DNA of 45,161 bases from Fibrobacter sp. UBA4373 (lineage in GTDB: Bacteria > Fibrobacterota > Fibrobacteria > Fibrobacterales > Fibrobacteraceae): positions 1 to 45,161 of the forward strand of contig DGSB01000029.1 in assembly GCA_002390045.1 (NCBI GenBank). Direction: 5' to 3'. The translations under genes and the position numbers were made by a program. The notes beneath the pieces were generated by a model that was given only the letters and a program-made list of their open reading frames with translations, had not been told where the DNA came from and searched no databases. Positions 26,293 to 34,621 of the stretch are shown here, piece by piece; positions within the stretch are counted from its first letter, which is position 1, and each line of letters opens with the position of its first letter.

Positions 26293-26300
26293 TATATTTG
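26293..26300 (+). promoter_or_regulatory. TATATTTG promoter-like box directly before the second sugar transferase
   Basis: TATATTTG followed by GGAC and then the GTG start codon at 26305. The box, the 4-nt gap and the ACGTG junction are the same as at der (14033-14047). The intergenic region to hom is only 63 bp and there is no Shine-Dalgarno sequence at the right distance, so a leaderless transcript is predicted. Confidence 0.55.
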
Positions 26301-26304
26301 GGAC

Positions 26305-27477
26305 GTGAACGCTAAAATTACACAAGCCAAGCTGGGATTACTTTCCCCCCAAGATATCGGGAATACGGTTTATCCTTCTGAATTTTTCAAAGCGAGACTG
26401 CGTGAAGAATTCTTGCGGACAAACCGCAACCAGCATCCGTTTCTGTATTTTAAAATCATTACGCGTCAGTTCGATATCGTCGGATTCAGCAAATTTGATT
26501 CTTCGTACGTTCGGGCATGGAAGATTGCAGTCCTGACCCTGCTGACCGAAACCAAGTTCACAGACATCGTCGGCTATTTAGACAATCCGGACGGTCTCGG
26601 CGTCATTCTGATTGACTCCGACCTGCATGTGCTTGAACGTTTACGCCGAAAAATGCTCGTAAACATCAAAAAAGCGGGCCTTGTCGAAATTTTACGAAAA
26701 AAGACAAAGCAGCCTGTTTTCCAGGCATGCATCTATACAGGTCTGCAAGAAAAGCAAGACCAGGAACTCGACGAATCCATCGCCAAGTTCAACATCCGAA
26801 ACAACGGGTTCTTCTCGCTCAAGCGTCTTTTTTACGGGGATATTCTTTCCCAGACCAACAAGATTTCGTTTAGCGTCAAGGAAATCATCAAGCGGACTTT
26901 TGACATTGTTTCGTCTTTTTGCGGAATCGTCCTGCTTTCTCCGGTGCTTCTCGCCTGCGCCCTGATCGTCAAGTTCAGCGATCCAAAGGGGCCTATTATC
27001 TTTAAGCAAACGCGCGTCGGCAAGAATGGCAAGCTCTTTACCATGTACAAATTCCGCAGCATGTACATCGATGCGGAAGCGCGCAAACAAGAACTGCAGA
27101 AGTTCAACGAATCCAGCGGCCCGACCTTCAAGATGAAGAACGATCCGCGCATCTACCCGATGGGCCACATCCTCCGCAAATTCAGTCTGGACGAATTGCC
27201 TCAGTTGTTCAACGTCCTCACTGGCGATATGTCGGTCGTGGGACCTCGTCCGCCGCTTCCTTCCGAAGTGGCCGAATACTTGCCATGGCACAAGATGCGC
27301 CTTTCCGTTACCCCGGGCCTTACCTGTTTCTGGCAGGTCAGCGGAAGAAGCGACATTCCTTTCGAAGGGCAAATGCGCCTCGACAACAGATACGTTCGCC
27401 ATTCGAATTTTGGCATCGATCTGCAGCTCGTCGCAAAAACCTTCAAAGCCGTATTCAAAAGCGACGGCGCCTATTAA
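26305..27477 (+). CDS. Sugar transferase with N-terminal degenerate GGDEF-like domain
   Basis: A 390-residue protein with an initiating sugar-transferase domain at its C terminus but no polytopic N-terminal membrane region. Residues 32-150 form a cytoplasmic domain whose order (LYFKIITRQFDIVG, then AVLTLLTETKFTDIVGYLDN, then LGVILIDSDLHVLERLRRKM) resembles a GGDEF fold without the GGDEF motif. A single membrane segment lies at about 200-222. The catalytic part follows, with FKQTRVGKNGKLFTMYKFRSMYIDAE, LRKFSLDELPQLFNVLTGDMSVVGPRPP and a LTCFWQVSGRSDIPF motif. The GTG at 26305 is chosen because the frame upstream of it is antisense to hom. It ends at a perfect terminator. A role in surface glycan synthesis is likely; the regulatory idea is inference. 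Confidence 0.87.
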   Translation: MNAKITQAKLGLLSPQDIGNTVYPSEFFKARLREEFLRTNRNQHPFLYFKIITRQFDIVGFSKFDSSYVRAWKIAVLTLLTETKFTDIVGYLDNPDGLGVILIDSDLHVLERLRRKMLVNIKKAGLVEILRKKTKQPVFQACIYTGLQEKQDQELDESIAKFNIRNNGFFSLKRLFYGDILSQTNKISFSVKEIIKRTFDIVSSFCGIVLLSPVLLACALIVKFSDPKGPIIFKQTRVGKNGKLFTMYKFRSMYIDAEARKQELQKFNESSGPTFKMKNDPRIYPMGHILRKFSLDELPQLFNVLTGDMSVVGPRPPLPSEVAEYLPWHKMRLSVTPGLTCFWQVSGRSDIPFEGQMRLDNRYVRHSNFGIDLQLVAKTFKAVFKSDGAY

Positions 27478-27493
27478 TCCGGTTCAAAAATTC

Positions 27494-27522
27494 AAAAGAC
27501 CGCTGGAATCCAGCGGTCTTTT
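27494..27522. terminator. Bidirectional intrinsic terminator
   Basis: A perfect 13-bp stem, AAAAGACCGCTGG (27494-27506) with CCAGCGGTCTTTT (27510-27522), loop AAT. It lies between the sugar transferase gene and the convergent ybaB gene and serves both. Confidence 0.94.
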
Positions 27523-27545
27523 GAGTTTCACAAACGCAAAGAAAA

Positions 27546-27854
27546 TTACATGAGGCCCGGAATACGCATGCCGGCGGTGAGTTCTTCCATGCTAGCCTTG
27601 GAAGTATCATCCTTCTTCTTTGTCGCAGCGTTGACAGCGGCCATGATCAAATCTTCCAGAGCTTCGACGTCGTCCTTGTCGACAGCATCCGGGTTGATCT
27701 TGATCGATGTCATGATGCCCTGACCATTGAGCACGACCTTCACCATACCGCCGCCCGCTTCTGCTTCAAAGCTCTGAGCCTGAAGATCATTCTGGGCCTT
27801 TACCATTTTGGACTGCATTTTCTGCAAATCCTTCAACATTTTCTGCATGTTCAT
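27546..27854 (-). CDS. YbaB/EbfC family nucleoid-associated protein
   Basis: A 102-residue DNA-binding protein of the YbaB/EbfC family, a small homodimer that coats DNA. The coiled N terminus NMQKMLKDLQKMQSKMVKAQNDL is followed by EAEAGGGMVKVVLNGQGIMTSIKINPDAV and LEDLIMAAVNAATKK. The ATG at 27854 is chosen because AAAAAAGGAAAG precedes it and because the family starts here; an upstream in-frame ATG at 27917 would run into the end of dnaX. It lies 35 bp after dnaX, the usual neighbour of this gene, so co-transcription is likely. Confidence 0.94.
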   Translation of the reverse strand: MNMQKMLKDLQKMQSKMVKAQNDLQAQSFEAEAGGGMVKVVLNGQGIMTSIKINPDAVDKDDVEALEDLIMAAVNAATKKKDDTSKASMEELTAGMRIPGLM

Positions 27855-27889
27855 AGGGCTTTCCTTTTTTTGAGGATTAAAATACAATT

Positions 27890-29803
27890 TTATTCTTGTT
27901 CGGGAGTCACTGCACACGGCTCCCCATCCGAATTTTCTTCATCCAGATTTTTCGGAGCCGATCGAGAGGCTACAAGTTCCGCCATAAACCTTTGAGTGAA
28001 TTCAGCAAGTCCAGGCTCTTTCTGCAGATCGGATTCCCACGGAGAAAGCGGAACTCCCGAAACTTCTTCTCCGGGTTTCGGTTCGAGCAGTTCATAGGTT
28101 ACAGAAACCTTCGTCTGCAAGCGATCTTCCAAAAGGCTGGTCAGACGTTCGCGATAATCTTCGCGCGTCATCATCTGATCATATCCCCACTTGAACGAAG
28201 CCGGGTAGACAACTTTTAAGCGGAACGGGTTTTCCTGAAAGTCTCCATGTTCAAGAGTCGAACCGTTCAGGCTTGTCGCAAAAAATCCCATTTCTTGCGA
28301 AAAACTGCTGCGGATCAGCTGCTGCCAGGAATTGCAGATATCGTAACGGGTGATCGACTGTTCCCCGCCAAAATCGTCCGACGCCCCCACAAAATTCGGA
28401 GTGTCGTCCAAGCCGTGTTCATCATCAAATGCAGGTGCCCCTCCGAAATCGATGACCATCGAAGAATCCACTTCTGGACCTCCGAAATCGACAGTGGGCG
28501 CAGGTTCGGAAGCCTTCGGGGCATCAAAGCTATCGAAGTCAATTGTAAAAGGCGAATCGGAAGGCGCCGCTGGCGCAGGAGCCGCTTGTGGAACAGGCGC
28601 CGGAGCGGTAAAAGCCGCCGCCAAAGCCTGTGCCTGCGGTTCAGTTAATTTTTTTTTTGAACCCTGGGAAGCAGGGTCGTTAATCGCGGCCAAGGCACGT
28701 TTTAAGTCCACGACCCTGTCGAGGTAAGCCATTCGGGCAAACGCCGATTCCACCAGCAGACGCGGATTCGTGCTGCGGCGAATGTTCCCCTGCAAGTCCG
28801 TGAGGATACGTGCAATGCGCAAGAGGTCACCGTTACCAAGAGATGGCGCGCAGAAATTGAGCTTTTCGTATAGACCTTCGGAAATGTTCAATTCTTCGGC
28901 AGAAATGCCCCCCACCTTTACATATAGACGGTTGCGGACAAATTTGGCAAAGCCGTCGAGAAGCGGGGCAAATTCCACGCCTGTTTCCGAAGCCTTATCG
29001 ACCACGGCAAACGTTCCCTTCAGATCGTGCTTCTCGATGGATTCGAGGAGAGCAAAATAAAGATCGTTAGGCGGCACACCGAGAACGGATCGGACGGAAT
29101 CCGCATTCATATCGTTTCCGGTAAAAGCGTAGGCCTGGTCAAAGAACGTGAGAGCATCACGCATGGAACCGTCCGCCTTTTCAGCAATCATACCGAGCGC
29201 TTCGGCATCGGTCGAAATCGATTCCTGCTCGCAGATATACTTGAGACGGCTCGTAATCTGCTTGGTCGTGAGTCGCTTAAAGTCAAAACGTTGCACGCGC
29301 GAAAGAATCGTCTGCGGAACCTTGTTGACTTCCGTCGTCGCAAAAATAAAGATCACGTGCGGAGGCGGCTCTTCCAATGTTTTAAGAAGCGCGTTGAAAG
29401 CGCCTTTCGAAAGCATATGGACTTCGTCGATCACGAACACTTTGTACTTGCCGATCATCGGCGTGTACTGAGTCTGTTCCAAAAGATCGCGGATGTTATC
29501 GACACCGGTATTCGAAGCCGCATCGATTTCAATCACATCCATCGGATGACCGCTCGCAATATCGAGACAGCTTTTGCACTTTCCACACGGAATCAGCGGA
29601 TTACCGCCCGTGCAGTTCAACGTTTTCGCCAAGATTCGTGCGGAGGTCGTTTTACCGACACCACGGGTTCCCGTAAAAAGGAACGCATGATGCAGACGGC
29701 CGCCGACGATTGCATTTTCAATCGTCTTCGCGATATGCTCCTGGCCAACCAGATCGTTGAACGATTCCGGTCGCCATTTGCGCGCCATTGCAATATAAGC
29801 CAT
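27890..29803 (-). CDS. dnaX: DNA polymerase III subunits tau/gamma
   Basis: The 637-residue AAA+ clamp-loader subunit. The ATG at 29803 gives MAYIAMARKWRP, matching the family N terminus, with AAAGGGA upstream; a TTG three codons earlier is not needed. Walker A GTRGVGKTT is at 45-53; zinc cysteines C64, C73, C76 and C79 are in place; Walker B VFVIDEVHMLSK is near 119-130; sensor 1 IFATTE and the Arg-finger region SRVQRFDF follow. After about residue 370 there is an Ala/Pro/Asp-rich linker and the tau-type C-terminal domain. A run of ten A bases at codons 382-385 may make a short gamma form. pheT ends 15 bp upstream, ybaB follows. Confidence 0.95.
   Translation of the reverse strand: MAYIAMARKWRPESFNDLVGQEHIAKTIENAIVGGRLHHAFLFTGTRGVGKTTSARILAKTLNCTGGNPLIPCGKCKSCLDIASGHPMDVIEIDAASNTGVDNIRDLLEQTQYTPMIGKYKVFVIDEVHMLSKGAFNALLKTLEEPPPHVIFIFATTEVNKVPQTILSRVQRFDFKRLTTKQITSRLKYICEQESISTDAEALGMIAEKADGSMRDALTFFDQAYAFTGNDMNADSVRSVLGVPPNDLYFALLESIEKHDLKGTFAVVDKASETGVEFAPLLDGFAKFVRNRLYVKVGGISAEELNISEGLYEKLNFCAPSLGNGDLLRIARILTDLQGNIRRSTNPRLLVESAFARMAYLDRVVDLKRALAAINDPASQGSKKKLTEPQAQALAAAFTAPAPVPQAAPAPAAPSDSPFTIDFDSFDAPKASEPAPTVDFGGPEVDSSMVIDFGGAPAFDDEHGLDDTPNFVGASDDFGGEQSITRYDICNSWQQLIRSSFSQEMGFFATSLNGSTLEHGDFQENPFRLKVVYPASFKWGYDQMMTREDYRERLTSLLEDRLQTKVSVTYELLEPKPGEEVSGVPLSPWESDLQKEPGLAEFTQRFMAELVASRSAPKNLDEENSDGEPCAVTPEQE
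28641..28677 (-). other. Candidate dnaX slippage/frameshift site (A10 run with upstream hairpin)
   Basis: In the mRNA, codons 382-385 read TCA-AAA-AAA-AAA (A10, complement of 28649-28658) followed by TTA-ACT-GAA. A shift to -1, or one extra A, reads ATT-AAC-TGA and stops, giving 387 residues. A +1 shift, or one A less, reads AAT-TAA and stops, giving 385. A hairpin ACCCTG-CTTCC-CAGGGT (28677-28661) ends 2 nt before the run, and CAGGG is Shine-Dalgarno-like. GGTTC and GAACC flank the run and could pair as an alternative. This fits gamma synthesis by ribosomal frameshift or transcriptional slippage, as known in E. coli and Thermus dnaX. Confidence 0.6.
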
Positions 29804-29817
29804 ACTCGACAATCCCT

Positions 29818-32250
29818 TTAACGGAGAGTGATTTCACCGTCGGCAGAAAGTTTTTCGCGGAGCTTATCGTGAGCCTTGTTCACCACTTCATCCGTGAGCG
29901 TTTCCGTCATGGACTGGTACGTGAACGTATAAACCATGTTCTTCTGGCCCGGAAGAATTCCGACGCCCTGGTAAACGCTCTTGAGTTCGATCTTCACCAG
30001 GTTCTTCACCTTGAAGGAATTCAGCTTTTCCAGAATCGCTTCATTCGTCATGCGTTCAGCCACGATCATAGAGATGTCGCGGGTCGTGAACACCTGACGG
30101 CTGAACGGCTTAAAGACCACTTTCTTTTCCTGAGCCTTCAAAACCTTTTCCAGATCGACTTCAAAGAGAGCCGTTGCATAGCTGATGTCAAAAGCCTTCA
30201 ACACAGCCGGATGAACCATGCCGACAGAACCGAAGACCGTATTGCCACTCATGATCACAGCTTGCTTGCCCGGGTGCAGGAATTTTTCCTTTTTTTCCAC
30301 GGAGCGAACTTCCACTGCAAGGCCAAGACGCTTAAAGAGCGAGATGGCAAGGCCCTTGATATCGCCAAATTCGACATCACGCGGTTTATCGTCCAAAGCT
30401 TCCATTTTCCAATGGCCCGCGATGACGGCACAAAGGATTGGCTTTTCGGTAAAGCCCGGATCGCGTTCATCCTTGCGTTCTGCATTCTGGAACTGCGCCT
30501 TGCCATTTTCGAACAAACGAACAGAGCCCGGACGGTTCTTTTCGTTATCGGCAACCGACTTCAAGAGGATTGGAATCAAGGAAGTCGGAACGCAGCCAAG
30601 TTCTTCGGAGAGCGGGTTCAAAAGTTTTGCCGGTTTGGAACGCGGATCTGCATCATTCGGTTCGCCAAACACAGCCTGGGTATTCGCAGCGCTCGTGAAG
30701 CGAAGGGAAATGCATTCGTGGAGGCCCATCGAAGAGAGCGTATAGCGGATACGACGGCCGAGAACTTCGTCTGCCGGAAGATCGTTCGGTTTGATCTTGA
30801 AGGACGGGACGTCATACGGAATATTGTCGAAGCCGACAAGACGTGCCACTTCTTCAATCAAATCCACTTCGCGTTCGAGGTCCGGACGGTACGGCGGAAT
30901 TTCAAAAGTCATGTTGCCCAAGTCCTTGAGGCCAATGCCCGTCAGATACTTGGAAATTTCTTCTTCGGAAAGGGTAATGCCCAGAACCTTCGTCACGCGG
31001 GATGCGCGGAGCGTCACCACAAAAGGCTTCTTCTGGTGGTCTTCGCCGGTGTATTCGACCGTTCCCTTGAGAACGCTACCGCCGGCAACTTCCTGAATCA
31101 AGGCGCAAGCATAATCGTCTGCTTCGCGCTGCATCGTGTAGTCGATACCGCGTTCAAAACGGTAGCTCGAATCCGTCGATGTGCAAAGGCGATGAGCCTG
31201 CTTACGCACGACCGTCGGATTAAACCAGGCGCTTTCGAGGAAGACCTTGGTTGTCGTTTCCGTAATTTCGCTTTCCACGCCACCCATCACACCGGCAACG
31301 CAGGACGGACGATCGCCATCGCAAATCACGAGGTCGTTTGTCGTCAGTTCATGTTCCTTGTGGTCCAAGGTTTCAATCTTTTCACCCGGCTTCGCCTTGC
31401 GAACGACGACTTCGGCACCGTTCAACTTGGACATGTCAAAGCTGTGGAGCGGCTGACCGATATCCATCAAAATGAAGTTCGTCACGTCGACGACATTGTT
31501 CACGCTGTTCATGCCGACGGACTTGAGAAGTCGGGAAAGCCAAGCCGGAGACGGAGCAACCTTCACGTTTTCAATGACGCGACCCACATAGCGGGAGCAT
31601 CCAGCACCCGGTTCCACCGTGAGCTTGATTTCGGAAGAAGCTTCCTTCGAAGCATCTTCGGTAAGCGTGTATGCAAGCGGTTTCAGCGGACGGCCGAATT
31701 TTGCCGCAAGTTCGCGGGCAACGCCACGGTGCGAAAGAGCATCCGGACGGTTCGGAGTCACGTTCAATTCATAAGTGGCGTCGTAAAGTCCAAGGGAAAT
31801 GAACTGGGTACCCGCCGGAATCTTATCGTCGAGAACCATGATTCCACCGTGATCATCGGAAAGTCCGATTTCATCTTCGGCACAGATCATGCCAAAGCTT
31901 TCCACACCGCGGATCTTGGATTTTTTCATTTTCAAAGACTTGCCGTCCGGAAGCGGAAGTTCTGCGCCGATCGGAGCGAGAACGACGGTCTGGCCGGCAG
32001 CCACATTCGGAGCCCCGCAGACAACCTGAATCGTTTCCTTGCCGTCGTTTACGGTTGTAATGTGCAAGTGATCGCTATCCGGATGCGCTTCACAGGTGAG
32101 AACCTTTGCCACGACGAGCTTTTCATATTGCTTCGCCGGTTCTTCCATGCCTTCGACTTCAAGACCGATAGAGGTCAAAGCCTTCGAAACTTCTTCAGCA
32201 CTTTCCGGAAGATCCACATGACGACGGAGCCAATTCAAAGAAACTTTCAT
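29818..32250 (-). CDS. pheT: Phenylalanyl-tRNA synthetase beta subunit
   Basis: The 810-residue beta chain of the alpha2-beta2 enzyme. The N terminus MKVSLNWLRRHVDLP matches the family. An EMAP/OB tRNA-binding domain follows at about 40-150 (KVLTCEAHPDSDHLHITTVNDG, VCGAPNVAAGQ, LPDGKSLKMKKSKIRGVESFGMICAEDE). Then come the B3/B4 editing region (TPNRPDALSHRGVARELAA, VVDVTNFILMDIGQPLHSFD), B5 (PYRPDLEREVDLIEEVARLVGFDNIP) and the C-terminal FDX-ACB anticodon-binding domain (PFSRQVFTTRDISMIVAERMT). No pheS lies next to it in this window, which is unusual for a pheST pair. A TATATTTTG box is at 32287-32279, minus strand, and AAAAGG is upstream of the ATG. Confidence 0.97.
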   Translation of the reverse strand: MKVSLNWLRRHVDLPESAEEVSKALTSIGLEVEGMEEPAKQYEKLVVAKVLTCEAHPDSDHLHITTVNDGKETIQVVCGAPNVAAGQTVVLAPIGAELPLPDGKSLKMKKSKIRGVESFGMICAEDEIGLSDDHGGIMVLDDKIPAGTQFISLGLYDATYELNVTPNRPDALSHRGVARELAAKFGRPLKPLAYTLTEDASKEASSEIKLTVEPGAGCSRYVGRVIENVKVAPSPAWLSRLLKSVGMNSVNNVVDVTNFILMDIGQPLHSFDMSKLNGAEVVVRKAKPGEKIETLDHKEHELTTNDLVICDGDRPSCVAGVMGGVESEITETTTKVFLESAWFNPTVVRKQAHRLCTSTDSSYRFERGIDYTMQREADDYACALIQEVAGGSVLKGTVEYTGEDHQKKPFVVTLRASRVTKVLGITLSEEEISKYLTGIGLKDLGNMTFEIPPYRPDLEREVDLIEEVARLVGFDNIPYDVPSFKIKPNDLPADEVLGRRIRYTLSSMGLHECISLRFTSAANTQAVFGEPNDADPRSKPAKLLNPLSEELGCVPTSLIPILLKSVADNEKNRPGSVRLFENGKAQFQNAERKDERDPGFTEKPILCAVIAGHWKMEALDDKPRDVEFGDIKGLAISLFKRLGLAVEVRSVEKKEKFLHPGKQAVIMSGNTVFGSVGMVHPAVLKAFDISYATALFEVDLEKVLKAQEKKVVFKPFSRQVFTTRDISMIVAERMTNEAILEKLNSFKVKNLVKIELKSVYQGVGILPGQKNMVYTFTYQSMTETLTDEVVNKAHDKLREKLSADGEITLR

Positions 32251-32289
32251 TTTGAGTCAATCCTTTTAAAATTCCTTCCAAAATATAGA

Positions 32290-32314
32290 AAAACGGCATC
32301 CAGGATGCCGTTTT
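32290..32314 (-). terminator. Intrinsic terminator after the GH43 operon
   Basis: A perfect 11-bp stem AAAACGGCATC (32290-32300) with GATGCCGTTTT (32304-32314), loop CAG on the plus strand. On the minus strand it lies 19 bp after the GH43 gene stop, followed by TTTTT-rich sequence (CTATATTTT) that is also the pheT promoter box. Confidence 0.88.
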
Positions 32315-32333
32315 CTTTTAAGCACAGATAGGT

Positions 32334-34610
32334 CTAAAAGGAAAGATTTATCCGTTTCAGCTCATGTCCTGCCCGAACCAAATAAGAACCAGGAGCATAG
32401 CCGTTTCGCTTTAACGTCCAAGCAAGGCTTTCTCCATTTAGCTTCATTTTGCCTAAGAATTTTCCGGTAATGGAAAAGACCTCTACTGAATTTTGAATCG
32501 AAGGATTCAAATGATGTTCCCCATTTTGAACCCGGATCGGCACGCGGTCTTCACAATTTTCTTCTGCACAGAACTGAATCCAGTCGATATTGGCATAGCT
32601 TCCCGTAATGACCAATTTGAATATATGCTCCCCGGCATTCAATTCTACATTGCCCAAAGACACTTCTTGGTAAACGTCCCAGCTTTCTCCCTGAGGAATC
32701 TGGATTGTATCTGTTAGCGGAGTCTCATCCATATAAAGCCTAAAGCTAGAGCCTTCTAGCCCGCTCGCCACTTGAGCGGAAAGCGCATATTTTCCCGTCG
32801 AATCCACATGGACCGTGTAGCGGAGCCATTCCCCCGCTTGCGTATAACCGATGGCATAGCCTTTCGAAATGTCGGAAGCATCCACTTGCACAATGTCCAC
32901 ACCATCTTCGCGGTAGGCCAAGCCCTGATTTTCCGAATCCTTGTCATAATAGGCTTTATTCGATCTGCCAACATCATAATTTTCCATTTCAATTTTTCCT
33001 GGAATCGTGGCAGGAGTTTCTCCATACGGTGTAATCGGCGTCTCGTCCTGAGTACTTTCTAGATAGATCGCATCATTGACATCGACACCAACCTTGAACC
33101 AATCAAAATCTGCATAGCCGCCCGCTGTTTTTGTCGCATAATGGAAAAGTCCAAAACGGTAACCGACAAACATTCCCAACGTATAGGCAAGGTTCATCTT
33201 GTCGCCAATGACATTCCAGTTTTTACCGTCTTCACTGTAATAAAAAGTCGCACTTCCCCTTCCCAAAGGCAAATCAAAGTCAATGCGAAAATAGGCAGAA
33301 CTTCCTAGAAGTGGCTTACTGGCAGCTTCACGCGTTCCATGGTACATGACTGCGCTATAATTTTCACCCGTTTTTTGAATACCGACAAAACCCATCGTAT
33401 CTTGAAGAGCCACAAGACCTGCTATATCGCCATCTTTCATGCCGACCGCATTGACCAAGATTCTTCCCGAGCATTGAGGGCCAAAGGTGCGTTGCGTCAG
33501 CGTATTCTTTGCCGTATAGACTCCTGCATCCGTCCGGGTCGTGATCAAGCGTAAATGTCCCGGGTTTGCCGTGATGGACCATGCGGAATTATCCGGATTA
33601 TGATTCCACTGCCACTCTAGAGCAAGATTTTCATTTTCAAAATCGTCCGAATTGACAAGGCCGTAACCCGGGAGCGCCTCTTCAGAAAGTTCAAGCGTTG
33701 CAGGCGCCTTTCCTCCATCGGCCACAGGCCAGCCGTCCGCCCAAGACATCGGAACCAAATACGGAATCCGTCCAACCGGTCCGGAATCGCGGAAGAGCAT
33801 TGCATACCACTTGCCTTCGGGAGTATCAAAAATGCCTCCCTGCGCAACTCCGTCATTTTGCAAAAAAATCCTGCCGGAATAATTTCCAAAAAGAGTCTTC
33901 GATCGGTAAACGATTTCTGTGCGGCACTTCCCACTTGGCCAAGCAATGCGGAACAAATAATATTCTCCATTTACCTTGAACATCTGAGAGCCTTCAAACA
34001 GCCCGTCGGAGCCCGTAACCGAAGCCACGCTGGTTCCTGACAATTTTCCGCTGCGCCCGCCCGACTTGAAGGCCGAAACTTCGGAATTCAATTCCACATA
34101 ATCAACACCGTCGGAAGCATTTCCGTAGAACACAAAGACAGATCCGTCATCATCAAAAAAGAGAGACGGATCGTGCAACATGCGAGGAAGCGTCGTCACG
34201 CTCCATTCCCCGCTTTCCACATCCTTCGTCTTGTACACATGAGTGTTGTTCGATGTATACGACGGCGTCAGAATATAAAAGTAACCATCATGGTACGCAA
34301 TAGAACTCGCCCAGGAACCTTTCCCATAGGCATTCTTGCCCCCGTTCAAGTTCATCGCATCATTGTCGATCAAGGTTTCGTACGCATAAGAGACGGTGCG
34401 CCACTGGGCGAGATTCGTCGACTTCATCACGGGCACGCCCGGCGCAAAATGCATCGTCGTACTCACCATATAATACGCATCATCGACTCGGATTGTCGAT
34501 ACATCGGGAACATCGCCCCAAATAATCGGATTCGATACCGTCGAAGCCATTGCAGAAACGGCGCAAATCGCGGTTGCCGAAATGAATCTTTTCAAGCTTA
34601 AATTTCCCAT
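32334..34610 (-). CDS. Secreted GH43 enzyme with GH43_C2-like and CBM6 domains (xylosidase/arabinofuranosidase type)
   Basis: A 758-residue exported glycoside hydrolase. Signal peptide about 1-22. The GH43 five-bladed propeller spans about 27-305; catalytic candidates are base D36 (DVPDVS), pKa modulator D147 (MLHDPSLFFDDDG) and acid E206 (GLFEGSQM). A beta-xylosidase C-terminal concanavalin-like domain covers about 318-510 (SDDFENENLALEWQWNHNPD). CBM6 lies at about 535-682 (KIEMENYDVG, AGEWLRYTVHV, SYANIDWIQF), and a sorting-like tail at 703-758 (VEVFSITGKFLG, GYAPGSYLVRAG). AAGGTGG precedes the ATG, 11 bp after the upstream GH43 gene. Action on arabinoxylan side chains or xylo-oligosaccharides is inferred. 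Confidence 0.92.
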   Translation of the reverse strand: MGNLSLKRFISATAICAVSAMASTVSNPIIWGDVPDVSTIRVDDAYYMVSTTMHFAPGVPVMKSTNLAQWRTVSYAYETLIDNDAMNLNGGKNAYGKGSWASSIAYHDGYFYILTPSYTSNNTHVYKTKDVESGEWSVTTLPRMLHDPSLFFDDDGSVFVFYGNASDGVDYVELNSEVSAFKSGGRSGKLSGTSVASVTGSDGLFEGSQMFKVNGEYYLFRIAWPSGKCRTEIVYRSKTLFGNYSGRIFLQNDGVAQGGIFDTPEGKWYAMLFRDSGPVGRIPYLVPMSWADGWPVADGGKAPATLELSEEALPGYGLVNSDDFENENLALEWQWNHNPDNSAWSITANPGHLRLITTRTDAGVYTAKNTLTQRTFGPQCSGRILVNAVGMKDGDIAGLVALQDTMGFVGIQKTGENYSAVMYHGTREAASKPLLGSSAYFRIDFDLPLGRGSATFYYSEDGKNWNVIGDKMNLAYTLGMFVGYRFGLFHYATKTAGGYADFDWFKVGVDVNDAIYLESTQDETPITPYGETPATIPGKIEMENYDVGRSNKAYYDKDSENQGLAYREDGVDIVQVDASDISKGYAIGYTQAGEWLRYTVHVDSTGKYALSAQVASGLEGSSFRLYMDETPLTDTIQIPQGESWDVYQEVSLGNVELNAGEHIFKLVITGSYANIDWIQFCAEENCEDRVPIRVQNGEHHLNPSIQNSVEVFSITGKFLGKMKLNGESLAWTLKRNGYAPGSYLVRAGHELKRINLSF

Positions 34611-34621
34611 GTAGCCACCTT

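Noticed and set aside
25387..26304. Upstream extension of the sugar transferase frame
   Set aside because: It is antisense to hom and has no transferase-like content; the true start is taken as GTG at 26305.
29788..32331. Plus-strand open frame of 847 codons opposite pheT
   Set aside because: Antisense shadow of pheT; composition unlike a real protein, no family features.
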